DNA of 40,995 nucleotides from Collinsella sp. TF06-26 (GCF_002232035.1 NZ_NKXR01000017.1:1-40995), one strand, 5' to 3'. Numbered from the stretch's first letter, positions 1-10,413 are shown. A program made the numbers and translations. Notes: generated from the letters alone by a model not told the origin.

Positions 1-72
1 CAGGCCCGATTTTGCCTCTTGACAATGTCCTGCTCATATTAAAAGGAACGTCCCCAAGTGCCGCCCCAATGA

Positions 73-251
73 CTACCATGGCAACGCCGCAGGTAGAGGA
101 CGGACAGCGAGCGGGCACCAGAGCGAACAAATTGGCATGAAAAGAGGACGGCATAGACCTTCTGGTCATGCCGTCCTCTTTGAATGACAAGTTGTCGCTC
201 TGGTGCCCGCGCAGCGTCGAGCAGTTGCGGCGTTTGGTAAAACGCCGCAAC
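73..251 (+). ncRNA. Structured RNA element, copy 1 of 3
   Basis: Seen: a 5' hairpin (CTACC at 73-77 with GGTAG at 92-96), the block ACAGCGA (104-110), and a long stem whose outer arms at 111-126 and 195-210 are perfectly complementary. An inner hairpin carries the loop TTCT (about 144-175). The invariant block GCAGCGTCGAGC follows at 211-222, then a perfect 3' hairpin at 224-251 with loop GGTA. The same architecture recurs at 7092-7236 and 9121-9298 with different paired bases but the same unpaired blocks. The + strand is preferred because the fixed unpaired bases are purine-rich in that sense. It converges on the lipoprotein gene and ends 3 bases before that gene's stop, so it is not a riboswitch for it. 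No T-run follows the last hairpin. The family is unnamed here; the Collinsella-1 RNA motif is one known candidate I cannot test. Confidence 0.6.
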
Positions 252-254
252 AAA

Positions 255-812
255 CTAGCTCAGCATTGCATCCATCATCTCGGAGTTGACGGAGTCATCG
301 GCAGACCACTCGCCGTCGTCGTTGCAGGTGTACTTGAAGATAACCGTGGTCTTCCTGGGCTCGGTGGCCTTGGTCACATCGACCATAACCTGACCTGCCA
401 TCTTGTACAGCTCGTCATCGGAAGGAACCGTATCAAGCGCGGCGACCTTCTCCTGATACTGAGTGGAGAAGTCCTCGACGATCTTGTTCATGGACTTGCA
501 GGTGATGGAGACCTCGGCGGTCGCGACACCCTTGTCCTCGTCGACCGTCACGTCGCCGATCTTGTAGTCAAAGCCTTCGAGATAGGTCTTGGCATACTCC
601 TTGGGATCGATACCCAGCTGTTCGAACTCGTCGCCCGAAGCCTCCTCCAGACCAGAGAGGAAGTCGTCGCCACCGTTCTTGACCTCGTCAAACTGCGTCG
701 TAAGATCCTCGGTGATGAGTTCCTCGACCGAAGGACCTCCACAGCCGGAAAGCACAACCACGCACGCGACCAGAACAGCCATCAGGGGCGCAAGCAGCAG
801 CTTCTTCTTCAT
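255..812 (-). CDS. Small lipoprotein of unknown function
   Basis: A 185-residue protein. The start at 812 is chosen over the one eight codons upstream because GGAGGA sits about 7 bases before it and the protein then opens with a classic signal: MKKK, a hydrophobic stretch, and the lipobox LSGC with Cys24. It is therefore expected to be lipid-anchored on the outer face of the membrane. The mature part is acidic, alpha/beta in character and has no catalytic motif I recognise. It resembles small Gram-positive lipoproteins grouped as DUF5105-like, but that assignment is weak. It has its own promoter region (813-989) and is not obviously in an operon. The structured RNA element on the opposite strand ends against its stop codon. 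Confidence 0.8.
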   Translation of the reverse strand: MKKKLLLAPLMAVLVACVVVLSGCGGPSVEELITEDLTTQFDEVKNGGDDFLSGLEEASGDEFEQLGIDPKEYAKTYLEGFDYKIGDVTVDEDKGVATAEVSITCKSMNKIVEDFSTQYQEKVAALDTVPSDDELYKMAGQVMVDVTKATEPRKTTVIFKYTCNDDGEWSADDSVNSEMMDAMLS

Positions 813-989
813 GACATTCCTCCCAACAAGCGGCACCGCGCTTCCCGACGCGGTGCGCGTCGTAACAATAAGGCCATACTAGCCGATAACGAACACCCCC
901 GGCAAAGCAAAGGCGCAATCGGCTCGATTTAACGTCCGAACGGTTTACCGGTCCGCCCAACGCGCAATAAAACGTTCCGCCGCATTGTA

Positions 990-1020
990 ATAAAAAAGGG
1001 CGGCCGGATAACCCGACCAC
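990..1020 (-). terminator. Rho-independent terminator of the PTS IIA gene
   Basis: On the - strand, a 10-bp stem with two G-U pairs and loop TTAT is followed by six T. It lies 28 bases after the stop codon of the IIA gene. Confidence 0.75.
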
Positions 1021-1047
1021 CCCAAAACACCCTAATGTTGCCGCAGA

Positions 1048-1584
1048 CTACTTGCGGACGACCTTGACGATGACATCGCCGGCGGCGACAGCAGAGTCAG
1101 CCTCGACGGCGAGCTCGACGTCGGCGAACTCGGCGGTGTTGGACACAGCCACGACGACGCAGTCCTTGTAGCCGGCAGCGGCGATCTTGGCGCGGTCGAT
1201 CTTGAGCATGGGCTGGCCAGCCTTGACGACGTCGTCGGCCTTGACGAAGCCCTCGAAGCCGTCGCCGTTCATGTTGACGGTATCGACGCCAACGTGCACC
1301 AGGACCTCGATGCCGCTATCGGACTGCAGGCCCACGGCGTGACCCATGGTGACGGTCACCTTGCCGTCGCAGGGAGCGTAGACCAGATCGTCCTCGGGCC
1401 ACACAGCGCAGCCCTTGCCCAGAACCTCGCCACCAAAGACGGGATCGGGCACGTCGGCCATCTTGATGACCTTGCCCTTGACGGGCGAGCACAGCACGTC
1501 GGCGCCGGCAGAAGCAGAGATGGAGGCCGGAGCAGCGGCAGCCGCGGGCTCAGCCTTCTTCTTGAACATGTCAAACAGACCCAT
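1048..1584 (-). CDS. crr: PTS glucose-family EIIA domain protein
   Basis: A 178-residue single-domain phosphocarrier. It should accept phosphate from HPr and pass it to EIIB domains of glucose/beta-glucoside permeases in the cytoplasm. The motif VHVGVDTV carries the likely phosphorylated His97, and GHAVGL carries the second active-site His82; these match His90 and His75 of E. coli EIIA-Glc in spacing. The start at 1584 has AGGAG 8 bases upstream. The longer reading frame upstream has no ribosome site. Residues 11-28 form an Ala/Pro-rich linker ahead of the domain. It is transcribed alone or after the GH1 gene, and a good terminator follows. Since the EIIBC at 16736-18163 lacks a IIA domain, this protein is a natural partner. 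Whether it also acts in catabolite control, as in E. coli, cannot be told from sequence. Confidence 0.92.
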   Translation of the reverse strand: MGLFDMFKKKAEPAAAAAPASISASAGADVLCSPVKGKVIKMADVPDPVFGGEVLGKGCAVWPEDDLVYAPCDGKVTVTMGHAVGLQSDSGIEVLVHVGVDTVNMNGDGFEGFVKADDVVKAGQPMLKIDRAKIAAAGYKDCVVVAVSNTAEFADVELAVEADSAVAAGDVIVKVVRK

Positions 1585-1724
1585 ACGTTTTCTCCTCTTG
1601 ATTAAGCGCAACGTTGTGCGCATGCCTATGGTGATTATAGTGCCAAATGGTTCAAATGCTAAGGTGGGGACTCGAATCGCGAGCCCATCCCAACGCTTTT
1701 CCCCGGTGGCACTCATATTGTCGA

Positions 1725-4333
<2,609 letters not shown>

Positions 4334-4447
4334 GGCTTGCCAATCGTTGATTTAGTCATAGTTCGTCGTGATTCAGATATTAGCAGAACGCGCCGACGCG
4401 TCCATAATCTGTACTATGCAGCAGATCGATCGACCCAAGGAGGATCC

Positions 4448-7039
4448 ATGACCGCGTACTATCAGCAGGTGCTCGAGGGCACATACGACAACCACGTGCT
4501 TCCGTTTTTGTGGATGAAGGGCGAGAGCCATAAGACCATTGCCGAGTATCTGGAGAAGATCGCCGGCGCCGACATCCACGAGGTCTGTCTCGAAAGCCGC
4601 CCACACCCCGATTTTTGCGGCGAGGGCTGGTGGCGCGACTTGCGCTTTGTCATTGACGAGTGCAAGCAGCTGGGCCTTAAGCTCTGGATCTTGGACGACG
4701 CGCACTTCCCCACGGGCTTTGCCAACGGCGCCGTCAAGGAGGCCGTGCCCGAGCTCCGCAAGATCGTGCTCACGCACCGCACGTTCGACATCGTGGGCCC
4801 CACGTCCGCCGCGAGCATCGCGCTCGCCAACATGCTCGACAAAACGGAGCGCTTCTACGGCGTGACATTTATGCAGGACGGCAGCCCCGTCGACGTCGCT
4901 TACCGAGTAATCGACGATGCAGACGGCAACCCCAGCCGCCTGGTCTTCGATGCACCTGCGGGCCTCACGCAGGCATGCGTGATGTTCACGAGCGGCAAGA
5001 CCTCCTACAACGAGGACTACATCAATATGGTCGACCGCACCTCGGTGGCGCAGCTCATCGATGCTGTCTACGAGCCGCATTTTGAGCATCTGGGCGATGA
5101 GTTTGGCAAGACGATCCTGGGCTTTTTCTCCGATGAGCCCGGATTTGCCAACGAGAAGGGCACCACGGGCCCCGATGGCATCTCGGACACGCTCATCGGC
5201 AAGGCCACCGCGCCCCTACCCTGGTCGGCCGAGCTTGAGCGTCGCCTACGCGCGGCACTGGGCGAGCGCTACCTGGCCGAGCTCCCGCACCTGTGGGACC
5301 GCGAGCCGGCCGGCGCGCACGTACGCCACGTCTATATGGACATCGCGAGCACCCTCTATAAGGAGTGCTTCTGCGACCAGCTCGGAGACTGGTGCCGCGC
5401 GCGCGGCGTGCAGTACATCGGCCACGTTATCGAGGACAAGGACTGCCACGCGCGCCTGGGCGTGGGCGCCGGGCACTACTTCCGCGCCGTGGGCGGTCAG
5501 GACATGGCGGGCGTCGACATCGTGATCAACCAGCTGGTACCCGGCATGGACCGCGGCCTTCACAGCTACGGACGCGGCGTGTGGGACCTCGAGTTTTATA
5601 ACTACGTGCTGCCCAAGCTGGGCTCCTCGGCAGCACACCTCGATCCCAAAAAGCAGGGGCGCTGCATGGCCGAGGTCTTTGGCGCATTTGGATGGCACGA
5701 AGGCCTACGCGAGATGAAGTGGATCGCCGATCATTTTTTGGTGCGCGGCGTCAATTGGTTTGTGCCGCATGCCTTTAGCATGGCCGCCTTCCCCGACTGG
5801 GACTGCCCGCCGCATTTCTATGCGCATGGCCAAAACCCCCAGTTTGCACACTTTGGGCAGCTCATGAGCTACATGAACCGTACGGCGAGCCTGCTGAGCG
5901 GCGGGCGCGCAACGACCCCGGTGGCGCTTCTCTACCATGCGGACGCCGAGTGGACAGGCGAGGCGAACTTTATGCAGCATGCCGCCTCCGAGCTTATGCG
6001 CGCGCAGGTCGACTTTGACATCGTGCCGGCAGAGGCATTTGAGGACGCAGGGCGCTATGCCGTTGAAATTGCCGCAGACGGTAGCGGCTTTGGCGTGAAC
6101 GGCCAGGCATACCGCTGCCTGGTGATGCCCGGAGCCGAGTTTGTCGGCGGAGCCGTGCTCGACTTTGCCGCGCGCGCCGCAGCCGCAGGTGTTGCCGTGT
6201 ACGCGCTGGATGAGTTGCCGAGCAAGCGCTACGACGGTGATATTGCAGCCCGCGAGGGCTTTGCCTCCGTGGATGCAGCCGCGGTCGCCGGCATCAAGCT
6301 CCTGGCAACCGCCGAGCTCGCAGGCACGCTTGCCGACGCCGGTATGCAGACCGTGGTTTGTGCCGAGTCCCAGCCCTGGCTGCGCGCACTGCGCTACGAG
6401 CGGGCGGGCGAGACCTATCTGATGCTCGTCAACGAGCATCCCAAGCAGGGTATCTCCACTCAGATTGCGCTTGCCGACGGCATACCCGTTGCAGGCGCGC
6501 GCCTCGACCTGCTCAACGGCACCGATCCCGCCGCCTTTGACGGCACGCTCGAGCTGGCTCCCTACGAGAGCTGCATCGTGGTCCTTGGGGCTACAGGTTC
6601 CGCCGGCGCGGCAACTGCTGGAGACGAAGCCACATGCGTCGACGGGCCCTGGGCGGTTGCCTTCTCTGCCCCTGGTACCGATGCCTTTGGCGAGTCTGTT
6701 GAGCTTGCAGACCTGCACGACCTTTCCTCGGCCGAGTTCCCCGGCAAGGCCGGCACGTTCCGCTACCAGGCCTCCTTTGTCCTGGGCGAAGCGGCCAGCC
6801 GCGCTGTCATCGACCTTGGGGAGGTCTTTGAGACCGCAACCGTCACCCTCGACGGCAAATCCCTCGGCACCCGCATCTGTCCGCCTTACCGCTTTGAGGC
6901 CGGCGCGCTTTTGGCCGGCGAGCACGCGCTTGCGATCGATATCATCAACACCCTCGACCATGCCGTCCCCGACGTGTTCGGCATGACCGAGCCCTCCGAG
7001 CCCAGCGGTCTCTTGGGGCCCGTACGCGTGCTCGGGTAA
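4448..7039 (+). CDS. Large glycoside hydrolase, GH106-like
   Basis: An 863-residue protein. The start at 4448 has AGGAGG 6 bases upstream; the frame is open further 5' but that part overlaps the AraC gene and has no ribosome site. There is no signal peptide, so it should act in the cytoplasm. The N-terminal ~450 residues look like a TIM barrel, with WILDDAHFPTG (80-90) and FFSDEPG (226-232) holding acidic residues likely at the active site. A middle domain follows, and the last ~110 residues form a GH2-like beta-sandwich (…VTLDGKSLGT…PYRFE…). This arrangement occurs in alpha-L-rhamnosidases of GH106 and related unclassified families. The substrate is not certain; a plant glycoside is likely from context. 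It is divergent from the AraC gene, and the RpiR gene follows after a structured RNA element. Confidence 0.75.
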   Translation: MTAYYQQVLEGTYDNHVLPFLWMKGESHKTIAEYLEKIAGADIHEVCLESRPHPDFCGEGWWRDLRFVIDECKQLGLKLWILDDAHFPTGFANGAVKEAVPELRKIVLTHRTFDIVGPTSAASIALANMLDKTERFYGVTFMQDGSPVDVAYRVIDDADGNPSRLVFDAPAGLTQACVMFTSGKTSYNEDYINMVDRTSVAQLIDAVYEPHFEHLGDEFGKTILGFFSDEPGFANEKGTTGPDGISDTLIGKATAPLPWSAELERRLRAALGERYLAELPHLWDREPAGAHVRHVYMDIASTLYKECFCDQLGDWCRARGVQYIGHVIEDKDCHARLGVGAGHYFRAVGGQDMAGVDIVINQLVPGMDRGLHSYGRGVWDLEFYNYVLPKLGSSAAHLDPKKQGRCMAEVFGAFGWHEGLREMKWIADHFLVRGVNWFVPHAFSMAAFPDWDCPPHFYAHGQNPQFAHFGQLMSYMNRTASLLSGGRATTPVALLYHADAEWTGEANFMQHAASELMRAQVDFDIVPAEAFEDAGRYAVEIAADGSGFGVNGQAYRCLVMPGAEFVGGAVLDFAARAAAAGVAVYALDELPSKRYDGDIAAREGFASVDAAAVAGIKLLATAELAGTLADAGMQTVVCAESQPWLRALRYERAGETYLMLVNEHPKQGISTQIALADGIPVAGARLDLLNGTDPAAFDGTLELAPYESCIVVLGATGSAGAATAGDEATCVDGPWAVAFSAPGTDAFGESVELADLHDLSSAEFPGKAGTFRYQASFVLGEAASRAVIDLGEVFETATVTLDGKSLGTRICPPYRFEAGALLAGEHALAIDIINTLDHAVPDVFGMTEPSEPSGLLGPVRVLG

Positions 7040-7091
7040 CGCCCCGGGCGCAAACGGCCCAACAAGGACAGCGCCCTATGTTGAGCCCACA

Positions 7092-7236
7092 ACAGCGAGC
7101 GGGCCCCTGGTGCGGCAAATTGGGCCGAAAGAGGAGGGATGTGTGCTTCCGCACGCGCCCGACGATTGAAGCCCAAGGTGCCGTGCCAAGGGCCCGCGCA
7201 GCGTCGAGCGGTCCGTCGTTCATAGACCGGCGGACC
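7092..7236 (+). ncRNA. Structured RNA element, copy 2 of 3
   Basis: This copy carries ACAGCGA (7092-7098) and the outer arms GCGGGCCC / GGGCCCGC (7099-7106 and 7190-7197). Inside are TTGGGC / GCCCAA arms around GAAA and TTGAA, an apical hairpin with loop TTCC, the invariant GCAGCGTCGAGC (7198-7209) and a 3' hairpin (7210-7236). Paired bases differ from the other two copies while the unpaired blocks are the same. A GGGCGC/GCGCCC hairpin at 7046-7076 may replace the 5' hairpin of the other copies. It lies 53 bases after the glycosidase gene and 75 bases before the RpiR gene. It is the only copy ahead of a gene on its own strand, so local regulation is possible here but not general. Confidence 0.55.
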
Positions 7237-7311
7237 AAAACTCCCAGCCAAGCCGAACGTTTTATTTATCGCTATGATTGGTTTATCGCGACGCAAACGC
7301 ATAGGAGCCAT

Positions 7312-8166
7312 ATGGATATCAGGCGAAAGATCACGCAGGGCAAAAGCCTCACCCCCACCGAGCAACAACTTGGGCGAACGGCCCTCGCCATGGGCGAGGA
7401 TGTGCGCGGGCTTTCCATTAAGGAATTTGCCGCGTGCGCCAACGTTTCGGTCGCGAGCGTGCACCGCTTTTGCAAAAAGCTCGGCCTCGAGGGATTCAAA
7501 GACCTCAAGGTCGAGCTCATCCGCCAGGCGACCGAGGCGGGCAACCGGCGCGACGTGGACATCAACTTTCCCTTCGATGCCACCTCCACCCCTGCGCAGG
7601 TGATGGAGCGCATGGAGGGGCTCTACCAGACCACCTTGGCCGAAACGCAGGAGCTGCTCGACCCTGCACAGCTCGACCACGCCGCCAAGCTCATCATGCG
7701 CGCCGGCACCGTGGACATCTACACGGGCTCGCATAACCTGTATCCAGCGGGAATGTTCCGCGATCGCCTGCTTTCCGCCGGCAAAAGCGCGACGTGCCAC
7801 GACAGCGTCGAGGCGCAGGTGCGCACGGCACTCGCCTCGGGTCCCGACCATGTGGCAATCATCATCTCCTACAGCGGCCTTGCCCCCAACCTCAAGGAGA
7901 TCTTGCCGATCCTTAGCAGTCGACATGTCCCGGTCATCGTCATCGGCACGCCGTACTGTGCCCGCATTCACCCCGGCTTTGCCGCCTATCTCACGGTAAG
8001 CGACCACGAGAGCATGACGCACCGCATCACGCAGTTCGCCAGCCATATCGCCGTGCAATACGTACTCGATTCGCTCTATAGCAGCTACTTTGCCAAAGAT
8101 TACGCCCGCTGCTCCGAGTTCTTAGAGCGCTCGTTCCCCTACACCCGCCTGCCCGGACTCAAGTAG
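7312..8166 (+). CDS. RpiR/MurR-family transcriptional regulator with SIS domain
   Basis: A 284-residue regulator. An N-terminal helix-turn-helix of the RpiR type (residues ~1-75, with VSVASVHRFCKKLGLEGFKD) precedes a SIS sugar-phosphate-binding domain (~110-245, with IYTGSHNLY and IIISYSG as the phosphate-contact loops). Family members sense phosphosugars and control their catabolic genes. The start at 7312 is supported by AGGAG 5 bases upstream. The open frame extends 78 codons further 5', but this runs through the structured RNA element. It follows the large glycosidase gene on the same strand (273 bases apart) and may control it; no operator could be assigned. Confidence 0.92.
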   Translation: MDIRRKITQGKSLTPTEQQLGRTALAMGEDVRGLSIKEFAACANVSVASVHRFCKKLGLEGFKDLKVELIRQATEAGNRRDVDINFPFDATSTPAQVMERMEGLYQTTLAETQELLDPAQLDHAAKLIMRAGTVDIYTGSHNLYPAGMFRDRLLSAGKSATCHDSVEAQVRTALASGPDHVAIIISYSGLAPNLKEILPILSSRHVPVIVIGTPYCARIHPGFAAYLTVSDHESMTHRITQFASHIAVQYVLDSLYSSYFAKDYARCSEFLERSFPYTRLPGLK

Positions 8167-8170
8167 CGAC

Positions 8171-8263
8171 GAGCGTGGATTTTTGGACACTCAGATAACG
8201 AGCGTGGATAATCTCCCACTTTGAGCCCGCACACAGGCCAAAACCGGGAGATTATCCACGCTC
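8171..8263. repeat. Palindromic repeats C and B
   Basis: Repeat C is a short palindrome around GGATTTTTGGAC (from about 8171). Repeat B has 18-bp perfect arms (8200-8217 and 8246-8263) around CACTTTGAGCC and GGCCAAAA. B recurs at 15078-15141, 21857-21920 and 30670-30733. In this copy both arms changed together (GCGTGG/CCACGC against AGTGG/CCACT elsewhere), so the fold is conserved. Confidence 0.8.
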
Positions 8264-8309
8264 ATTTTGGGTCCCCCGGGAACGCATGAGGAGGGCGGAT
8301 AGACAGCCG

Positions 8310-8930
8310 TTATTTGCGAGGCGTCAGCGACGTAAAGAGTCCGTGTTGGTTGCAGTAAAGATATATCCTGCCGCGCCCGGTAATATGGAAGCGCGGCTGC
8401 ACCGATTGCTCTGGATAGAGCTTCTTAAAGCAGATGCCGTCCATAGTCGCATATGCCACAAAGCTAATGTAGTGATCCTTGGTCATGGGATGATCGAGCG
8501 TGACGTACCAATCGTCCTCGATGCGCTCGATGGAAAAGGCGTGGTCCGCGTCCGGCTCTTCGGCCTCCTGGGGAAACATCGTGGAGCCACAGCAGCTAAA
8601 GCTGCCTTCTCCGAGCGCGTGCACAACGTTTCCGCAGATAGGGCAAACGTAAAAGACGCCTTTGAGCATATTGCCTGCACGGTTGGCGTTGGCCCGAATG
8701 TCACCAGCCAAAAGCTCAGCCACGCTTATGCCGAGTCTCTGGGCCAAAGGCTCAACGAGGGAAATGTCGGGAAGGCCGCGGCCGGATTCCCACTTGCTGA
8801 CGGCTTTATCGGTCACGCCAAGGCTTTCCGCCAGGGCGCGCTGGGTGAGGCCGCGCTCTTCGCGCAGCTGCTTGATGGCATGCGCTGCCAAAAAAGTATG
8901 GGAGGCATTGGTTTGCCGTGTCTGGTTCAT
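8310..8930 (-). CDS. XRE-family HTH fused to desulfoferrodoxin-type domain
   Basis: A 206-residue two-part protein. Residues ~15-75 are a Cro/C1-type helix-turn-helix (QLREERGLTQRALAESLGVT, then KAVSKWESG). Residues ~90-206 match class I desulfoferrodoxin. Cys96, Cys99, Cys113 and Cys114 form a desulforedoxin-type iron site. His130, His147 (HPM), His153 (HYI), Cys193 and His196 (YCNQH) align with the five ligands of the superoxide reductase iron site. The Glu-Lys that precedes the first His in active reductases is absent (Ala-Asp here). It could be a redox or superoxide-responsive regulator, or a reductase carrying a DNA-binding module. The start at 8930 is chosen because it gives a compact HTH; an in-frame ATG at 8987 also exists and neither has a strong ribosome site. 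It is monocistronic and surrounded by repeats. Confidence 0.85.
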   Translation of the reverse strand: MNQTRQTNASHTFLAAHAIKQLREERGLTQRALAESLGVTDKAVSKWESGRGLPDISLVEPLAQRLGISVAELLAGDIRANANRAGNMLKGVFYVCPICGNVVHALGEGSFSCCGSTMFPQEAEEPDADHAFSIERIEDDWYVTLDHPMTKDHYISFVAYATMDGICFKKLYPEQSVQPRFHITGRGRIYLYCNQHGLFTSLTPRK

Positions 8931-9036
8931 GGGCTGTCCAATCAAATTGAAGAAATGGAGTGAACCGGTTCGACAGTCAGTATCCATTTGAAGGCCAGGC
9001 TCGACAACCTACGCTGCGTAGACATGCGCCAATCGA

Positions 9037-9120
9037 ACGAGCGCGGATTTTTGGACGCTCATCCTGAGTAGTCATTTAAGAACGCCCCAATGACTACTCA
9101 TTTATGTCTGTCCCCAATGA
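9037..9120. repeat. Repeats C and A upstream of RNA copy 3
   Basis: A C-type palindrome near 9037-9060 is followed by an A unit at 9068-9097, whose arms GTAGTCATT and AATGACTAC are perfect. A second, imperfect A unit (9098-9120) runs directly into the structured RNA element. An A-like fragment (GAACGTCCCC and CCCCAATGACTACC, about 46-77) also precedes RNA copy 1. Confidence 0.7.
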
Positions 9121-9298
9121 CTACCACGGCAACGCCGATGTTTTGGTAGCAACAGCGAAAACCCGCCAGAGCGAGCAAGGTGCCTTGAAACGAGGCGGCA
9201 TTGATCTTTTGATCATGCCGCCGAAGTTGAAAGGCAGATTGCCGCTCTGGCGGGTTTGCAGCGTCGAGCAGTTACGGCGTTTGGTAAAACGCCGTAAC
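9121..9298 (+). ncRNA. Structured RNA element, copy 3 of 3
   Basis: This copy has a 5' hairpin (CTACC at 9121-9125 with GGTAG at 9145-9149) and ACAGCGA (9152-9158). Its long stem has outer arms AACCCGCCAGAGCG and CGCTCTGGCGGGTT, ending near 9257. An inner helix GCAA..GCCTT pairs with AAGGC..TTGC, and the apical hairpin loop is TTTT. The invariant GCAGCGTCGAGC (9258-9269) and a 3' hairpin (9271-9298, loop GGTA) follow. Compared with copy 1, a G-C pair in the 3' hairpin is replaced by A-T, and many pairs in the long stem are exchanged. It is tail to tail with pyrE; the last base of the hairpin overlaps the pyrE stop codon. Confidence 0.6.
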
Positions 9299-9978
9299 TA
9301 ACGAGCTCCGTACTGCTCGTAGTAGGCGTCGATAGCGGCCTTGAGCTCGTCGTCGATGACGACTTTGCCGTCAATCTCGTGGTTGTAGAGGGTCTCGACG
9401 ACCTCGGCCATGGAGACGATGCTCGCGACGGGGAAACCGTACTTGGCCTCGATCTCCTTCTGCGCGGTGGTCACGCCACCCTTGCCGACCTCCATGCGGT
9501 TGAGGGACACGATGAGGCCCTTGATCTCGACATCGGCAGCAGCCTTGACCTTGGGATAGGTCTCGTCGATGGACTTACCGCTGGTGGTGACGTCCTCGAC
9601 CATGACCACGCGGTCGCCGTCCTGGGGCTCGTAGCCCAGCAGGTTGCCCTTGTCGGCGCCGTGGTCCTTGGCCTCCTTGCGATCGCAGCAGTACTTGACC
9701 TCCTTGCCGTACAGCTCGTGGTAGGCAATTGCGGTCACGACGGCCAGCGGAATACCCTTGTAGGCCGGTCCAAACAGCACGTCAAAGTCGTCGCCAAAGT
9801 TATCGTGGATGGCCTGGGCGTAATACTCGCCCAGCTTCTTGAGCTGATAGCCCGTCACATAGGCGCCGGCGTTCATAAAGAACGGGGACTGACGGCCGCT
9901 CTTGAGCGTAAAGCTGCCGAATTTAAGAACGTCGGACTCAACCATGAACTTGATGAACTCTTGCTTGTAAGCCTCCAT
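9298..9978 (-). CDS. pyrE: Orotate phosphoribosyltransferase
   Basis: A 226-residue enzyme of UMP synthesis that joins orotate and PRPP to give orotidine 5'-phosphate. The PRPP-binding loop is VVMVEDVTTSGKS (residues 124-136). The N-terminal segment FGSFTLKSGRQSPFF is typical of PyrE. The start at 9978 has GAGGAG 7 bases upstream; the longer frame lacks this. Length is normal for the type with a C-terminal extension. No other pyr gene lies beside it in the window, so it is a detached member of the pathway. The stop codon overlaps the end of the structured RNA element on the other strand by one base. Confidence 0.96.
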   Translation of the reverse strand: MEAYKQEFIKFMVESDVLKFGSFTLKSGRQSPFFMNAGAYVTGYQLKKLGEYYAQAIHDNFGDDFDVLFGPAYKGIPLAVVTAIAYHELYGKEVKYCCDRKEAKDHGADKGNLLGYEPQDGDRVVMVEDVTTSGKSIDETYPKVKAAADVEIKGLIVSLNRMEVGKGGVTTAQKEIEAKYGFPVASIVSMAEVVETLYNHEIDGKVVIDDELKAAIDAYYEQYGAR

Positions 9979-10107
9979 GCGGGCTCCTCTCGTAATCGCG
10001 TACGTGCCTTCCAGTTTAGCGCAGGCAGGGCGCGTTGCGGGCGCGCTTTGGGGCCTCGGCATTCTGTAAAGGCTTTGTCAGGGGCAATGGTTTTCCAAAC
10101 ATTGGGG

Positions 10108-10136
10108 TTGACACGGCAAACCCCCTCATCAAGAAT
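10108..10136 (+). promoter_or_regulatory. Sigma70-type promoter for leader ORF and mgtA
   Basis: A perfect -35 box TTGACA (10108-10113), a 17-base spacer and AAGAAT (10131-10136; 4 of 6 matches to the consensus). This would start a leader of about 270 bases ahead of the Mg transporter gene. Confidence 0.55.
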
Positions 10137-10202
10137 ACGGGCGGATTGTAACGGGTACGAGATACCCAAAGCGCGCCGCGCCCGGCCTTAAGGAGGTGTG
10201 CC

Positions 10203-10274
10203 ATGGAAGGCAGTCATAGTCGAAAAACCTGCATGTCGCCCTCGGCACGCCGCGAGGATTCCACGCACGCATAA
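10203..10274 (+). CDS. Putative leader peptide ahead of Mg2+ ATPase gene
   Basis: A 23-codon ORF (MEGSHSRK…STHA) preceded by AAGGAGGTG, a near-complete complement to the 16S rRNA tail and one of the strongest ribosome sites in the window, 5 bases before the ATG. It lies between a good promoter and mgtA, 139 bases before the mgtA start, with a stable hairpin (10296-10331) in between. The Salmonella mgtA gene is also controlled through a short translated leader, but this peptide shows no sequence likeness to MgtL. The function is inferred only from position and ribosome site. It could instead be the remnant of a gene start. Confidence 0.45.
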   Translation: MEGSHSRKTCMSPSARREDSTHA

Positions 10275-10295
10275 GCGCCAACAGCCGATCGTCAA

Positions 10296-10331
10296 AACCA
10301 CCACAAAGGTGCCTGTCCCTTCGTGGTGGTT
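10296..10331. repeat. Palindromic repeat D, copy 1
   Basis: Arms AACCACCACAAAGG / CTTCGTGGTGGTT around a TGCCTGTC loop, with one mismatch. Further copies are at 13204-13240 and 32449-32485 (opposite orientation). Here it lies in the leader of mgtA. Confidence 0.8.
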
Positions 10332-10413
10332 CGAAAGCATGACGTGAGCGACATCTAGGTTTTTTGAAGCACATACGACACGTACGCTAACTCCCTTCAA
10401 CAAGGAGGACCCT

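Noticed and set aside
19-47. Promoter for RNA copy 1 (TTGACA at 19-24)
   Set aside because: No acceptable -10 box at 16-18 bases; kept only as a weak possibility and not annotated.
1655-1685. T-arm-like sequence ATTCGAGTCC on the - strand
   Set aside because: No complementary arms for a T-stem, no acceptor or anticodon arm; it is chance sequence in the promoter region of the IIA gene. No tRNA found in the window.
8941-8987. Upstream start for the XRE-desulfoferrodoxin gene
   Set aside because: The added 19 residues have no likeness to the HTH family and the ribosome site is absent, so 8930 was chosen; not fully excluded.
9979-10202. M-box or other Mg riboswitch before mgtA
   Set aside because: None of the conserved M-box blocks is recognisable; the leader ORF model explains the strong ribosome site better.
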